A stretch of 33,722 nt of DNA, taken from a bacterium (GTDB lineage Bacteria > UBA8248). The stretch spans positions 1 through 33,722 of the forward strand of contig JAVEPB010000062.1 in NCBI GenBank assembly GCA_030922375.1, in the 5' to 3' direction. Below the pieces are notes generated by a model. That model was not told the origin of the DNA, did no database searches, and worked only from the letters and a program-made list of their open reading frames with translations. Shown here piece after piece: positions 8,109-16,657 of this stretch. Made by a program: the position numbers and the translations under genes. Positions within the stretch are counted from its first letter, which is position 1, and every line of letters starts with the position of its first letter.

Positions 8109-9794
8109 TTACATTTTCACGGGGGAGGAAACCCCCAATAGCTCGAGTCCGTTTTTCAGGACTATTTGCAGGCACCTGGTCAACTGAAGGCGCGCCTCGG
8201 TTGTTTTCGGCTCCTGGTCCAGAACCCGGTGGCGGTTGTAGTAGGCGTGGAACTGCTTTGCCAGCGATACAAGATAAAACGCGACGCGGTGGGGCTCAAG
8301 CCGCTCGGCCGCCAGGCGGACCGTCTCGGGCCACTCGAGCACCACCCTCGCCAGGGCGTGCTCCTCGGGAAGGCTCAGCCCGCCGGCCGGAATTTCGGGG
8401 GAGCTGGGAACCTCCACCCCGCGCTCCCCGGCCTGCCGAAAGAGGCTGCAGGTTCTGGCGTGCGCATACTGGACATAATAAACGGGGTTCTCGCTCGACT
8501 GCTCTTTGGCGAGGTCCAGGTCGAATTCCAGCGCGCTGTCGGGGCTCCTCATCAGGAAAAAGAACCGGGCGGCGTCCACCCCCACCTCGTCCACCACCTT
8601 CGATAGCTCCTCGAACTGGCCCGCCCGCGTGCTCATTTGAACCGGCTCGCCCCCGCGCCTGAGGCTGACAAACTGGACGAATAGGATTTTCAGCCTCTCG
8701 GGGTCGGTTCCGAGCATCTCGAGCGAAGCTCTCACGCGGGGCAGGTAGCCATGATGGTCCGCTCCCCAGATATTGATGCACCGGTCGAACCCCCGTTCGA
8801 ACTTGAGACGGTGGTAGGCGATATCCGAGGCGAGGTAGGTGGGCCTTCCGTCCTCTCTGACAACGACGCGATTTTTTTCGTCCCCATAGTCCGTTGATTT
8901 CAACCATTTAGCACCACTTTCCTCATAAATATGATTCGATTCCTCGAGCGCCCGGACCGCCTCGCCCACCTTGCCGGCCACCTCGGTCGGGGCGCCCGCC
9001 CCGAAAAGAGACTTTTCACTAAACCATTCATCGAACCCCACCCGGAAGGCATCAAGGTCCGATTTGATCTGGCCCAGAATCAAATCGGCGGTAAACACTG
9101 TTGACGCCCTCAGGGCGGATTCCTCATCCGCTTCGCCGGCGACCGCCTGGCGGTAGGCCTCGCTTGCCGCAATCTCCCGGATGTAATCGCCCGAGTAAAG
9201 GTTTTCGGGAAACTCGATTTTTTCCCCTTTTTCCTGGAGGTATCGAAGATAGGTGGATTTTCCGAGCATCTCCATCTGGTTGCCGGCGTCGTTGACGTAA
9301 TACTCCCGGTGGACTTCATGTCCGGTGGCGCGGAGTATCCGGCCGAGCGCATCGCCGACGGCGGCTCCCCTGCCGTGGCCGACATGAAGGGGGCCGGTGG
9401 GATTGGCGCTGACGAATTCGAGAAAAACCTTGGCGCCGTTTCCGAGGTCGCTTTTGCCGTAGGCCTCCGGCTCCCTCAGCACCGACCCGAGGCGCGCGGC
9501 CAGAAACTCCGTCTTGAGGTAAAAATTCAAGAAACCGGGCTTCTCGACCCGCACTTCGTCGAGGGCGCCGCCACTGTCAGGTAAGAATTTCATCAAACTC
9601 TCGGCGATGACAAAGGGCGCCTTGCGCTCCGTTTTGGCCAGCAGCATCCCCAGATTCGTCGAATAATCCCCGAACTCCTCCTTCGCCGGGATCTCCACTT
9701 CTATGGGAGGAATTTCCTCGGTCGAGAGCGCGCCGTCCTCGCGGGCGGCCTCGAAGGCCTCCCGGATCATCGATTCAAGTAGTTCCTTGATCAC
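8109..9794 (-). CDS. argS: Arginyl-tRNA synthetase
   Basis: Class Ia synthetase charging tRNA-Arg. The 561-residue protein has an N-terminal Add-1 domain (about 1-110). The HIGH-equivalent is HVGH in FVSANPTGPLHVGHGRGA (about 128-145), followed by the ArgRS hallmark YYVNDAGNQM. The KMSK position is replaced by the MSTR of GGEPVQMSTRAGQF, as is usual in ArgRS. A C-terminal anticodon-binding DALR domain follows (about 440-561, with VQYAHARTCSLFRQAG and AFYLVSLAKQFHAYYN). It starts with GTG at 9794, preceded by AGGAG nine bases upstream. It sits 12 bp downstream of recO and upstream of the SPOR gene. Confidence 0.97.
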   Translation of the reverse strand: MIKELLESMIREAFEAAREDGALSTEEIPPIEVEIPAKEEFGDYSTNLGMLLAKTERKAPFVIAESLMKFLPDSGGALDEVRVEKPGFLNFYLKTEFLAARLGSVLREPEAYGKSDLGNGAKVFLEFVSANPTGPLHVGHGRGAAVGDALGRILRATGHEVHREYYVNDAGNQMEMLGKSTYLRYLQEKGEKIEFPENLYSGDYIREIAASEAYRQAVAGEADEESALRASTVFTADLILGQIKSDLDAFRVGFDEWFSEKSLFGAGAPTEVAGKVGEAVRALEESNHIYEESGAKWLKSTDYGDEKNRVVVREDGRPTYLASDIAYHRLKFERGFDRCINIWGADHHGYLPRVRASLEMLGTDPERLKILFVQFVSLRRGGEPVQMSTRAGQFEELSKVVDEVGVDAARFFFLMRSPDSALEFDLDLAKEQSSENPVYYVQYAHARTCSLFRQAGERGVEVPSSPEIPAGGLSLPEEHALARVVLEWPETVRLAAERLEPHRVAFYLVSLAKQFHAYYNRHRVLDQEPKTTEARLQLTRCLQIVLKNGLELLGVSSPVKM

Positions 9795-9806
9795 TTATTT
9801 TGACTC

Positions 9807-10550
9807 CTATTCTGCCCGCGGCCCTTGAGCGGGAAGAGAAACCCCCAGATGAAAAGATATCAGAGCGCGAACCAATTGAATAATTTCGCCCTGAATCGAG
9901 GCGTGAAACCGGAGCGAGCGGATTTTTTCGGGGGCGATCCCGACCGCCTCGCCCAAGGCCATAACGGACCCGGCCCTGAGCCGAACCGCCTGCCCGGCGG
10001 GAAGCTCGCAGCGGCTGCACCGCAACTCGCCCGACTCGACATCGAAGACCGCTCTTTCCTCTCCGGGTTTTTTCGTGCACGAGCCGCAATAGGACAGCTC
10101 CGGCGCGATGCCCAGCCTTTTGAGCAGGCCGGCCATGAAGAGCGCCCCGATACTCCCCGCCTCGGCGCCCGAGTCGAGCGCCTCGAGAGCCACGGCCAAC
10201 CACTCGTAATGCTCCTCCTGGCCTTCATGCGCCCCGAACACGCGATCCATGGTTTTCAGTATCCGGCCCGTCAGGCGCATCGCCTCCATGTCCGACCAGA
10301 GATGGTGAAAAACCGAAATCGTCTCGCAGTAGCGAAGCGTTCCCAAATCCTTGCCGGTGGGCATCGACCATTCCGCCTGGACCCGCGTCGCCGGCTCAAG
10401 ACCGACGCCGATTTTACTCTTCGGGGAGCGGGCGCCCCGGGCAACAACCCTGATCTTCCCTTCTTTCCTGGCGAAAAAGGTGGCGATGAGGCTTGTATTC
10501 GAATACGGGGTGGCGCTCAGAACGATTGCCTCATCCGCATGAATACTCAT
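9807..10550 (-). CDS. recO: DNA repair protein RecO
   Basis: Recombination mediator of the RecFOR pathway; it binds SSB and ssDNA and helps load RecA at gaps. The 247-residue protein begins MSIHADEAIVLSATPYSNTS, the N-terminal OB fold. It carries a C4 zinc site with C155, C158, C178 and C181 (YCGSC...RCSRC), typical of RecO. I chose the ATG at 10550, with GGAGG seven bases upstream, over the in-frame TTG directly before it at 10553. It is immediately upstream of argS in the same direction and diverges from rpsU across a 179-bp gap. Confidence 0.93.
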   Translation of the reverse strand: MSIHADEAIVLSATPYSNTSLIATFFARKEGKIRVVARGARSPKSKIGVGLEPATRVQAEWSMPTGKDLGTLRYCETISVFHHLWSDMEAMRLTGRILKTMDRVFGAHEGQEEHYEWLAVALEALDSGAEAGSIGALFMAGLLKRLGIAPELSYCGSCTKKPGEERAVFDVESGELRCSRCELPAGQAVRLRAGSVMALGEAVGIAPEKIRSLRFHASIQGEIIQLVRALISFHLGVSLPAQGPRAE

Positions 10551-10642
10551 CAAATACCCTCCCGCCGGGATCGGAATAGCGGGGCGCCGCCCGAAAAGAG
10601 GGGCGCCGGGCCAAGATCAGCCTTTTCGAGGAATTGCGCCTC

Positions 10643-10671
10643 TTGACGGAACAAATCAGATGTGGGATAGG
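10643..10671 (+). promoter_or_regulatory. Candidate promoter for rpsU
   Basis: TTGACG (10643-10648, five of six bases of the -35 consensus), a 17-bp spacer, then GATAGG (10666-10671, three of six). An alternative -10, TAGGAT, lies three bases further on. It would give a leader of roughly 50 nt before the rpsU ATG. It lies in the recO/rpsU divergent gap; no convincing promoter was seen for recO in the same gap. Confidence 0.4.
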
Positions 10672-10729
10672 ATTCCACGCGTTGAGAGTCTTTTCCACTA
10701 ACTGCAGGCGAAGGAGGTAATTGCCACAT

Positions 10730-10918
10730 ATGCCAGGAGTGAAGGTACACGAGGGAGATTCCATCGACAAGGCGCTGAAACAGTTCAAGAAACAGTGCGA
10801 GAAGTCGGGGATTCTCACCGAAATCAAAAAAAGAGAGTATTACGAAAAACCCAGCGTCAAACGCAAAAGGAAAATGCTGGCCGCCCGAAAAAAGAGGATC
10901 AGAGCCCAGCGCCGTTAA
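10730..10918 (+). CDS. rpsU: Small-subunit ribosomal protein bS21
   Basis: Component of the 30S platform that promotes 16S rRNA/mRNA interaction at initiation. The 62-residue basic protein reads [20 protein letters not shown], then [20 protein letters not shown], and an Arg/Lys-rich tail, matching the S21 family throughout. The ATG at 10730 begins the conserved MP-VKV sequence. A TTG at 10721 is only three bases from the AAGGAGG (10711-10717) and would add three atypical residues, so I rejected it, although the ATG spacing of 12 bases is long. It is the only plus-strand gene inside the left minus-strand cluster and converges on era with a 43-bp gap. Confidence 0.97.
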   Translation: MPGVKVHEGDSIDKALKQFKKQCEKSGILTEIKKREYYEKPSVKRKRKMLAARKKRIRAQRR

Positions 10919-10961
10919 GCGACACCCTCCCGCGCCACCAACGGTTTTTCTTTCCTCCCTC

Positions 10962-11957
10962 TCAGTTTTCGAATTCGAGATCGTGCAGCGCCGCGTCCCT
11001 CTGGCGCCAATTCGGCTTGACCCGGACGACGAGCCCCAGATACACCCGCTCACCCAACCTTTTTTCAATATCCAGCCGGGCGCCTTGCCCTATCTGCTTG
11101 AGGCGGCTGCCGCCCTTTCCGATCACGATTCCCCGCTGGCTCTTCCGCTCGACGTAAATCACGGCTTCGATGCGAAGAAGATCCGATTTCGGATCGCGCT
11201 CCATCTCCGTCACCTGCACCGCCACGGCGTAGGGGACCTCGCGGTGAAGCTGCCGGTAGACCTGCTCGCGGACGAATTCTCCGGCCAGGATACGCTCCGG
11301 GGTGTCCGTGACCGTACCCGGCGGAAAATAGCGCGGCCCCTCGGGGACCAGCTCCAGGAGCGCAGAGAGCATCCGGTCCACGTTCTCTCCCTTCAGGGCC
11401 GAGATCGGAAAAAAATCCTTGAATCGGCCCACCCTGGAATAGCTCTCGAACAGCGGGAGCAGCGTTTTCTTGTCCTTGATGAGATCCACCTTGTTGAGGA
11501 CGAATATCAGTGGCGTCTCCGCGTCATCGAGCAGTTCCAAGGCCTGAAGATCGGCCCCCTCGTCGCGCCCGTCCGTTAAAAAAAGGATAACGTCCACCCC
11601 GGAGACGGCGGCCTTGGCCTCCTCGAGGAGAAAATGGCCCAGCTTCGACGAGGGCCGCTCGATCCCCGGCGTATCGACGAAAACCATCTGCGCATCCGGC
11701 CGGTTGTATACGCCCAGAAGGCGGCGGCGCGTGGTCCCCGGTTTGTGGGTGATGATGGCGAGTTTCTGGTCGAGTATCCGGTTCAGGAGGGTTGACTTTC
11801 CGGTGTTCGGGCGGCCGACGATGGCCACGAAGCCCGAGCGGTGACCGGCCGGAACGGCCGGGCCGGGTGGTACAGGCGGGCCGGGCGGGAGACTCTCCCC
11901 GGGGAGGCTCCCACCGTCGCCGGTATTTTCCGCCGGTCGCGTTCCCTTTTTGGCCAC
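10962..11957 (-). CDS. era: GTPase Era
   Basis: Essential GTPase that binds the 3' end of 16S rRNA and assists 30S maturation. 331 residues. Gly/Pro-rich N-terminal extension (about 1-40, with PPGPPVPPGPAVPAG) precedes the G domain: G1 GRPNTGKST (48-56), G3 DTPGIERPSSKLG and G4 NKVD. The C-terminal KH domain carries GKGGSRLKQIG. Usual Era length is about 295-305, and the extension accounts for the difference. The start is GTG at 11957 with GAGGTGA just upstream, overlapping the aspS stop; only nine bases separate the two genes, implying coupled translation. An internal start nearer the G domain cannot be excluded. Confidence 0.96.
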   Translation of the reverse strand: MAKKGTRPAENTGDGGSLPGESLPPGPPVPPGPAVPAGHRSGFVAIVGRPNTGKSTLLNRILDQKLAIITHKPGTTRRRLLGVYNRPDAQMVFVDTPGIERPSSKLGHFLLEEAKAAVSGVDVILFLTDGRDEGADLQALELLDDAETPLIFVLNKVDLIKDKKTLLPLFESYSRVGRFKDFFPISALKGENVDRMLSALLELVPEGPRYFPPGTVTDTPERILAGEFVREQVYRQLHREVPYAVAVQVTEMERDPKSDLLRIEAVIYVERKSQRGIVIGKGGSRLKQIGQGARLDIEKRLGERVYLGLVVRVKPNWRQRDAALHDLEFEN

Positions 11958-11966
11958 CGAATCACC

Positions 11967-13757
11967 TCAACGGGGCGGCTGAGCCCCTCGGATGCCGAGT
12001 TCGCGGAGTTGTAGGTGATCCACCCCGGAGGGAGCGCCCGTCATGAGGCAGACCGCCCGCTGCGTCTTGGGAAAGGCGATAACGTCGCGTATCGAGGGAG
12101 AGCCCGTCAGGAGCATGATGATACGGTCGAGCCCGAAGGCGATGCCGCCGTGGGGGGGCGTTCCGTACGAAAGGGCCTCCATGAAGAAACCAAAGCGCCG
12201 CTCCGCCTCTTCGTCGTCCATGCCCAGGGCCTCGAACATCCTGCGCTGGACCTCTCTTTGGTGAATCCGGGTGCTGCCGCCTCCGATTTCGAGCCCGTTT
12301 AGCACCATGTCGTAGGCGAGCGCCCGGATTCGGGTCGGCTCGGTATCGAACAGCGGGATGTCCTCGGGAACGGGCGCCGTGAAGGGATGATGAAGGGCGA
12401 AGTGGCGGCCCTCCTCCTCGTTCCACTCGAGGAGCGGAAAATCGACCACCCAGCAAAACTCGAATTTTTTCTCCCCGCCCTCGAGCAGCCCTATCCGTTC
12501 GGCGATTTCCTGCCTCAGCTGGCCCAGCACCGCCGCGCTCACCTCGGGCTTGTCCGCCACCATCATCAACAGATCGCCCACCTTCGCCCCCGTTCGGGCG
12601 CCGATCTCCTCGAGCTGGCCCTCGCCGAAGAACTTGGCGATATTCGACTCATAACCCTTCTCGGTGCGCTTGACCCAGGCGAGCCCGCCCGCGCCGAGCT
12701 CTATCGCGCGCGCGATGATGTCGTCGATCTCTTTTCTCGAGGCCGAAGCCATGCCGGGGCCCGCCATCGCCCGGGCGACGCCTCCTTTTTCAATCGCTCC
12801 CTTGAAAACCTTGAACCCGCTCGCCGCGGCGATGTCCGAGATCGTGGCCAACTCCATTCCGAAGCGGCGGTCCGGCCGGTCGGTTCCGTATCGCTCGATG
12901 GCCTCATCGTAGGGAACCCGCGCGAAGGGGGGCGAGAGTTCCACGCCCAGCGTCTCCTTCCAGATGGCGGCCATCAGTCCCTCCATCATCCCGAAAAAGG
13001 ATTCGCGGTTCATGAACGAGGTTTCGACATCGATCTGAGTGAATTCCGGCTGTCTATCAGCGCGGAGGTCCTCGTCGCGGAAACATCTGACGATCTGATA
13101 GTAGCGGTCGAAACCGGCGACCATGAGAATCTGCTTGAACATCTGGGGGCTTTGCGGGAGCGCGAAAAACGAGCCGCGCTGGACCCGGCTGGGGACGAGG
13201 TAATCGCGCGCGCCCTCGGGGGTGCTCCGCGTCAGGACCGGGGTCTCGACATCGACGAAATCGTTCTCGGTCAGATAGTTTCGGATGGTCTGGGTCGCCC
13301 GGTGGCGGAGGAGGAAATTCTCCCGAAGCGCCGAACGCCTCAAATCCAGGTAGCGGTACTCGAGCCGGGTGGTTTCCCCGGCGGTGGATTCGTCGTCGAT
13401 CGGAAACGGCGGCGTCGTGGCCTCGCTCAGTATTTCGAGTTCCGTGATCCGGACCTCGACCTCCCCCGTCGCCAGGTTCGGATTGGCCATCCCCTCGGGC
13501 CGGGCGATGACCTTTCCCTTGAGGGCGAGCACCCACTCCGACCGGACCCGGTCGGCCAGCCGGTGCGCGTCCTCGCTGTAGGAGGGATCGGCCACAACCT
13601 GGGTGAGACCGTAGCGGTCGCGCAGGTCGATGAATATCAACCCGCCGTGGTCGCGATTCGTATGGGTCCAGCCCATGAGGACTACCTCGCTCCCCACGTC
13701 GGCGGCGCGAAGCTCCCCGCAGTTATGCGTCCGACCCACATCGAGAAGAGTGCTCAA
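11967..13757 (-). CDS. aspS: Aspartyl-tRNA synthetase, predicted non-discriminating (Asp/Asn)
   Basis: Class IIb synthetase, 596 residues, bacterial type. It has an N-terminal OB anticodon domain (about 10-120), class II motifs (motif 2 around QIVRCFRDEDLRADRQPEFTQ) and the bacterial GAD insertion (about 310-420). Motif 3 is GIAFGLDRIIML near the end. Residues His37 (TNRDHGG) and Gly89 (RPEGMAN) match the His/Gly pair of Pseudomonas-type non-discriminating AspRS, which also charges tRNA-Asn for repair by GatCAB. E. coli has Leu and Lys at these sites. The first codon in this frame is TTG (13757), preceded by a GGGG-rich stretch. A downstream GTG (13739) that begins VGRTHNCGEL is an alternative. 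Co-directional with era. Confidence 0.95.
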   Translation of the reverse strand: MSTLLDVGRTHNCGELRAADVGSEVVLMGWTHTNRDHGGLIFIDLRDRYGLTQVVADPSYSEDAHRLADRVRSEWVLALKGKVIARPEGMANPNLATGEVEVRITELEILSEATTPPFPIDDESTAGETTRLEYRYLDLRRSALRENFLLRHRATQTIRNYLTENDFVDVETPVLTRSTPEGARDYLVPSRVQRGSFFALPQSPQMFKQILMVAGFDRYYQIVRCFRDEDLRADRQPEFTQIDVETSFMNRESFFGMMEGLMAAIWKETLGVELSPPFARVPYDEAIERYGTDRPDRRFGMELATISDIAAASGFKVFKGAIEKGGVARAMAGPGMASASRKEIDDIIARAIELGAGGLAWVKRTEKGYESNIAKFFGEGQLEEIGARTGAKVGDLLMMVADKPEVSAAVLGQLRQEIAERIGLLEGGEKKFEFCWVVDFPLLEWNEEEGRHFALHHPFTAPVPEDIPLFDTEPTRIRALAYDMVLNGLEIGGGSTRIHQREVQRRMFEALGMDDEEAERRFGFFMEALSYGTPPHGGIAFGLDRIIMLLTGSPSIRDVIAFPKTQRAVCLMTGAPSGVDHLQLRELGIRGAQPPR

Positions 13758-13810
13758 ACCCCGAACCCCTAATTAAAGTAACAAAAAGTACCCGGTCCGC
13801 CTGAAAACAC

Positions 13811-13841
13811 AGGGGGCGAAACTGCCGGCTAGCCGCCCCCT
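13811..13841. other. Inverted repeat in the aspS/comEC divergent gap
   Basis: The 266-bp gap between aspS and comEC (13758-14023) contains a perfect 8-bp inverted repeat, AGGGGGCG (13811-13818) and CGCCCCCT (13834-13841), with a 15-nt loop. A shorter GGCGCG/CGCGCC pair follows at about 13855-13875. Because both flanking genes point away from the gap, this is more likely a leader or operator structure than a terminator. No RNA gene and no convincing promoter hexamers were recognised in the rest of the gap. Confidence 0.35.
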
Positions 13842-14023
13842 CTCATCGGGGCGCGAGCCTATCACGCGCCAAAAAGCCCCTCAACCGGCCATCCACCCTA
13901 ACCAAAAATACAGCCGCCGCCTTCCAGGGGCCACCCGGCTGCCCATCTCCGGGCGAAAATGATCTAAACTGGCTCCTTCCCCAAACCCGGCTCTTATTCG
14001 CATTGATGGAGAATCAATAACCG

Positions 14024-16645
14024 GTGTTTCCGCTCGATTTCTTCACGCTGGGCTTCGTCGGCGGACTGCTGGCCGACTGGATGCCGCCGCTGGCCGGCAT
14101 ACGGGGAGGTCTTCTGGCCGCAGGCTCGGCGGCGGGGGCCGCCGCTTTCTGTTGGTGGGTGAGTCGGCACTGGCGGGCCCGGGGCCGGAGCGCCCGAAAA
14201 CCGGTCCTGCGGCTTATCCTCGCGGGCGGCGGAGCGGCGTCGGCCGTTTTCATCATCTCATTCCATCAATGGGCGGTTCCGTCTCACCACCTGCTCCGCA
14301 ACTTGCCCCGCGAGAAGGTCAACATCACCGGACATATCATCCGACCCACCGAACGGCGCTCGGGCTCATCCCGCCCCCGGATTTATGTCAAGGTGGAGCG
14401 CCTCTCCGTCCGGGGCGTCGAGATTCCCGTCCGGGGGACGGTCCGGTTCACGCTTTCAAAGCCCCCGGCCGACACCTACGGCGTTGGAGACCGGGTCCTC
14501 GTGCGGAGGGTGAGGCTGGTTCCCCCAATTCGATACCGCAATCCCGGGGCGTTCGACTACCGCGAGTTCCTTCGGCTGAGAAATATTCACGCCACGGCAT
14601 ATCTCTCGCCCCGCGCCATCGAGCGCATCGCCAGGGCGGAGACGAGCGCCTTCAACCGGTGGATATACGGGTTCCGGGACCGCCTGCGGTCCTATCTGAA
14701 GGATACTTTTTCTCCAGAGAGGGCCGCCCTCCTCGAAGCCCTCACCCTGGGGGTCAGGGAAGACCTTGATCGGGAGGTGCGAGAATCGTTTCGCCTGGCG
14801 GGAGCCAGCCACATTCTGGCGATCAGCGGCCTGCACGTTGGTTTCATCACGGCGTTCTTCCACTTTGCGTTCCTCGGGCTCTTCAGGCTCCTTCCGCCCG
14901 GGGCCTTTCCCTCGCGGCCGGTCGTCATCACTCCGATGAAGGCGGCCTCGGCGGCCGTTATTCCCGTCATCATCCTGTTCGCCCTTTTGACCGGAGCGCG
15001 GGTCTCCACCGTCCGCGCGGCCATCATGGCGGTGGTGTATCTGACAACGCGGATTTTCGAGCGGCCCGGCGGGGCGATGCACTCCGTCCTCCTGGCTGCG
15101 CTGATCATATTGATAGCGGAGCCCGGCTTCGTCTGGGACACCGGCTTCCAACTCTCCTTCATCGCCGTGGCCGCGATCATCCTGGCGGTGCGCCGGCTCC
15201 CGCGCCCCGCCCCCGGTCTCGGGGCCGGGGATTGGGGGTGGTGGCGATGCCGCCTCCTTCAATTCTCGGGCATACAGTTCGTTGTGACGGTCGCCATGGC
15301 TCCGCTCACCGCCTTTCATTTCCAGGAAATTCATTTGGCCGGGCTGGCGACGAATTTCCTGCTGATTCCGATAGCCTCGATCACGGTTCCCCTCACCTTC
15401 ATCACAAGCGTCTTCGCGGCCGGCGCAGATTACATCGGGTTTGAGTGGTCAGGCGTACTGACCGCGCCCGTCGGTTATTTTCTGAGCTTCCTGGCCTGGT
15501 GCATGATCGCCCTGACGCGGCTCGCCGCCTCCGTCTCGGGCGGTACCTTGCTGGTTCCCCGCCCCGGCGGATTTCTCATCGCCGCCTTTCTCGCCTCGTT
15601 GACGGTGGCGCTCGGCATGCGAAGGGCGGCCCTGAGGCGAACGGGCTGGGCGGCGGTCGCTCTCACCGTCTTCCTCGTCATCTCGCCTTTTCCGGCCGGA
15701 CCCGCCCGGGCCACCGGCCGGACGACGCTGCTTTTTCCGGACGCCGGGCGGAAAAACATTTTTTTCATCCGCCTGCCGGACGGGCGGGGTTTCGCGGTGG
15801 ACGCCAGCCGCCGCAGCCGGGCGCGCTTCGACATCTGGGGTCGCGTGCTGGCCCCGCTCCTGAGAAATCAGGGAGAACGGGACTGGTCGGGACTCTTCCT
15901 CCTGGCCCGCACCGCGGAGCCGGACTCGGCCCAAAGAGAGCTGCAGGCCGGAATGAACCTGCGCCGCGTCATCGAGGTTGGCCGTTCGGGGCGGATTCGC
16001 GCTTTTTCTCCGGCCAGCGGCTCCCTCCCTGGCGGCCACGCTCCGCGCGGTGGTAACGCCCCGGACGGAAATCATGCCCCGCGCAGCGCCTCGGGCAAGG
16101 AAAATTCAACCCTCTGGACAACACGGACCCGCAAGGCCCGCCTTTCGCTCATGAAATGGGACGAAGGGCACCTCGCCTTTAAACTCGAGCACGGACGGGC
16201 CCGCTGGCTCATGCTCATGAACGCCGGCCGGCGAATCAGAACCGGCCGGTTACCGAAGGGGAAATTCGACCTCGTCAGGCTTCCCGAGCGGATGTTGAGG
16301 AACAAAGGGGTCCTGAGCTGGCTCGAGCGGATTCGCCCGTTCGCCGTGATCGCCTCGCCGCAGAGCAGCCGCCGCCTCCCCGTAGAAAAATGGCGCATCC
16401 TCAGGGCGCGCCAGCGCGCCCTCGGGGTCTACAGATCGCGCTACGCGGGGATGGTCCGGGTCTCGACCGGCGGGGCCTCTCTCGGGACCGCCGGGGCCTC
16501 CCTCGGAGCTACCGGGCGAATCGAGCGCTACAGCGCCTCCAGGCCCTGGCCGCGTCCCACCCGAAGCCGCTGGGTGCGCTATTATTCGGGTGAGGAGAGG
16601 TTGAAGAAAAGATTGAGAGCCCGCCGCCGCCGGGGCGGCAAATAA
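14024..16645 (+). CDS. comEC: ComEC/Rec2-family DNA-uptake channel with degenerate metallo-beta-lactamase domain
   Basis: Large polytopic membrane protein, 873 residues, related to the ComEC channel that brings single-stranded DNA across the inner membrane. An N-terminal hydrophobic segment and DUF4131-like OB region (about 1-190) precede the competence domain (about 230-510). The latter has the signature SHILAISGLHVGFI near residue 260 and many membrane helices. The C-terminal region (about 565-700) follows the ComEC beta-lactamase-like pattern, beginning GRTTLLFPDAGRKNIFFIRL and FAVDAS. Where relatives have the THPHADH metal motif this protein reads LARTAEPDSAQ (about 625-635), so the putative nuclease centre is lost. 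An Arg-rich tail with a duplicated GASLG motif follows. The start is GTG at 14024; GGAG lies about 12 bases upstream, a loose spacing. Confidence 0.9.
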   Translation: MFPLDFFTLGFVGGLLADWMPPLAGIRGGLLAAGSAAGAAAFCWWVSRHWRARGRSARKPVLRLILAGGGAASAVFIISFHQWAVPSHHLLRNLPREKVNITGHIIRPTERRSGSSRPRIYVKVERLSVRGVEIPVRGTVRFTLSKPPADTYGVGDRVLVRRVRLVPPIRYRNPGAFDYREFLRLRNIHATAYLSPRAIERIARAETSAFNRWIYGFRDRLRSYLKDTFSPERAALLEALTLGVREDLDREVRESFRLAGASHILAISGLHVGFITAFFHFAFLGLFRLLPPGAFPSRPVVITPMKAASAAVIPVIILFALLTGARVSTVRAAIMAVVYLTTRIFERPGGAMHSVLLAALIILIAEPGFVWDTGFQLSFIAVAAIILAVRRLPRPAPGLGAGDWGWWRCRLLQFSGIQFVVTVAMAPLTAFHFQEIHLAGLATNFLLIPIASITVPLTFITSVFAAGADYIGFEWSGVLTAPVGYFLSFLAWCMIALTRLAASVSGGTLLVPRPGGFLIAAFLASLTVALGMRRAALRRTGWAAVALTVFLVISPFPAGPARATGRTTLLFPDAGRKNIFFIRLPDGRGFAVDASRRSRARFDIWGRVLAPLLRNQGERDWSGLFLLARTAEPDSAQRELQAGMNLRRVIEVGRSGRIRAFSPASGSLPGGHAPRGGNAPDGNHAPRSASGKENSTLWTTRTRKARLSLMKWDEGHLAFKLEHGRARWLMLMNAGRRIRTGRLPKGKFDLVRLPERMLRNKGVLSWLERIRPFAVIASPQSSRRLPVEKWRILRARQRALGVYRSRYAGMVRVSTGGASLGTAGASLGATGRIERYSASRPWPRPTRSRWVRYYSGEERLKKRLRARRRRGGK
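16466..16507 (+). repeat. In-frame 21-bp tandem duplication in the comEC tail
   Basis: Two near-identical 21-bp units (16466-16486 and 16487-16507) encode the repeated peptide TGGASLG / TAGASLG in the C-terminal tail. They differ at a few positions. The repeat preserves reading frame, being seven codons long. A second low-complexity stretch in the same gene (about 16030-16085) encodes degenerate GGHAPR/GGNAPD/GNHAPR units. Confidence 0.75.
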
Positions 16646-16657
16646 ATTCGTGGGGAA

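Noticed and set aside
10721..10729. TTG start for rpsU
   Set aside because: Only three bases from the Shine-Dalgarno and adds atypical residues; the S21 family starts at the ATG 10730.
12387..13772. Long plus-strand open frame of 461 codons opposite aspS
   Set aside because: It mirrors the aspS coding sequence in a GC-rich genome; no protein-family similarity and aspS is unmistakable.
13801..13880. Intrinsic terminator
   Set aside because: Hairpins are present but the gap is between divergent genes and no U-run follows.
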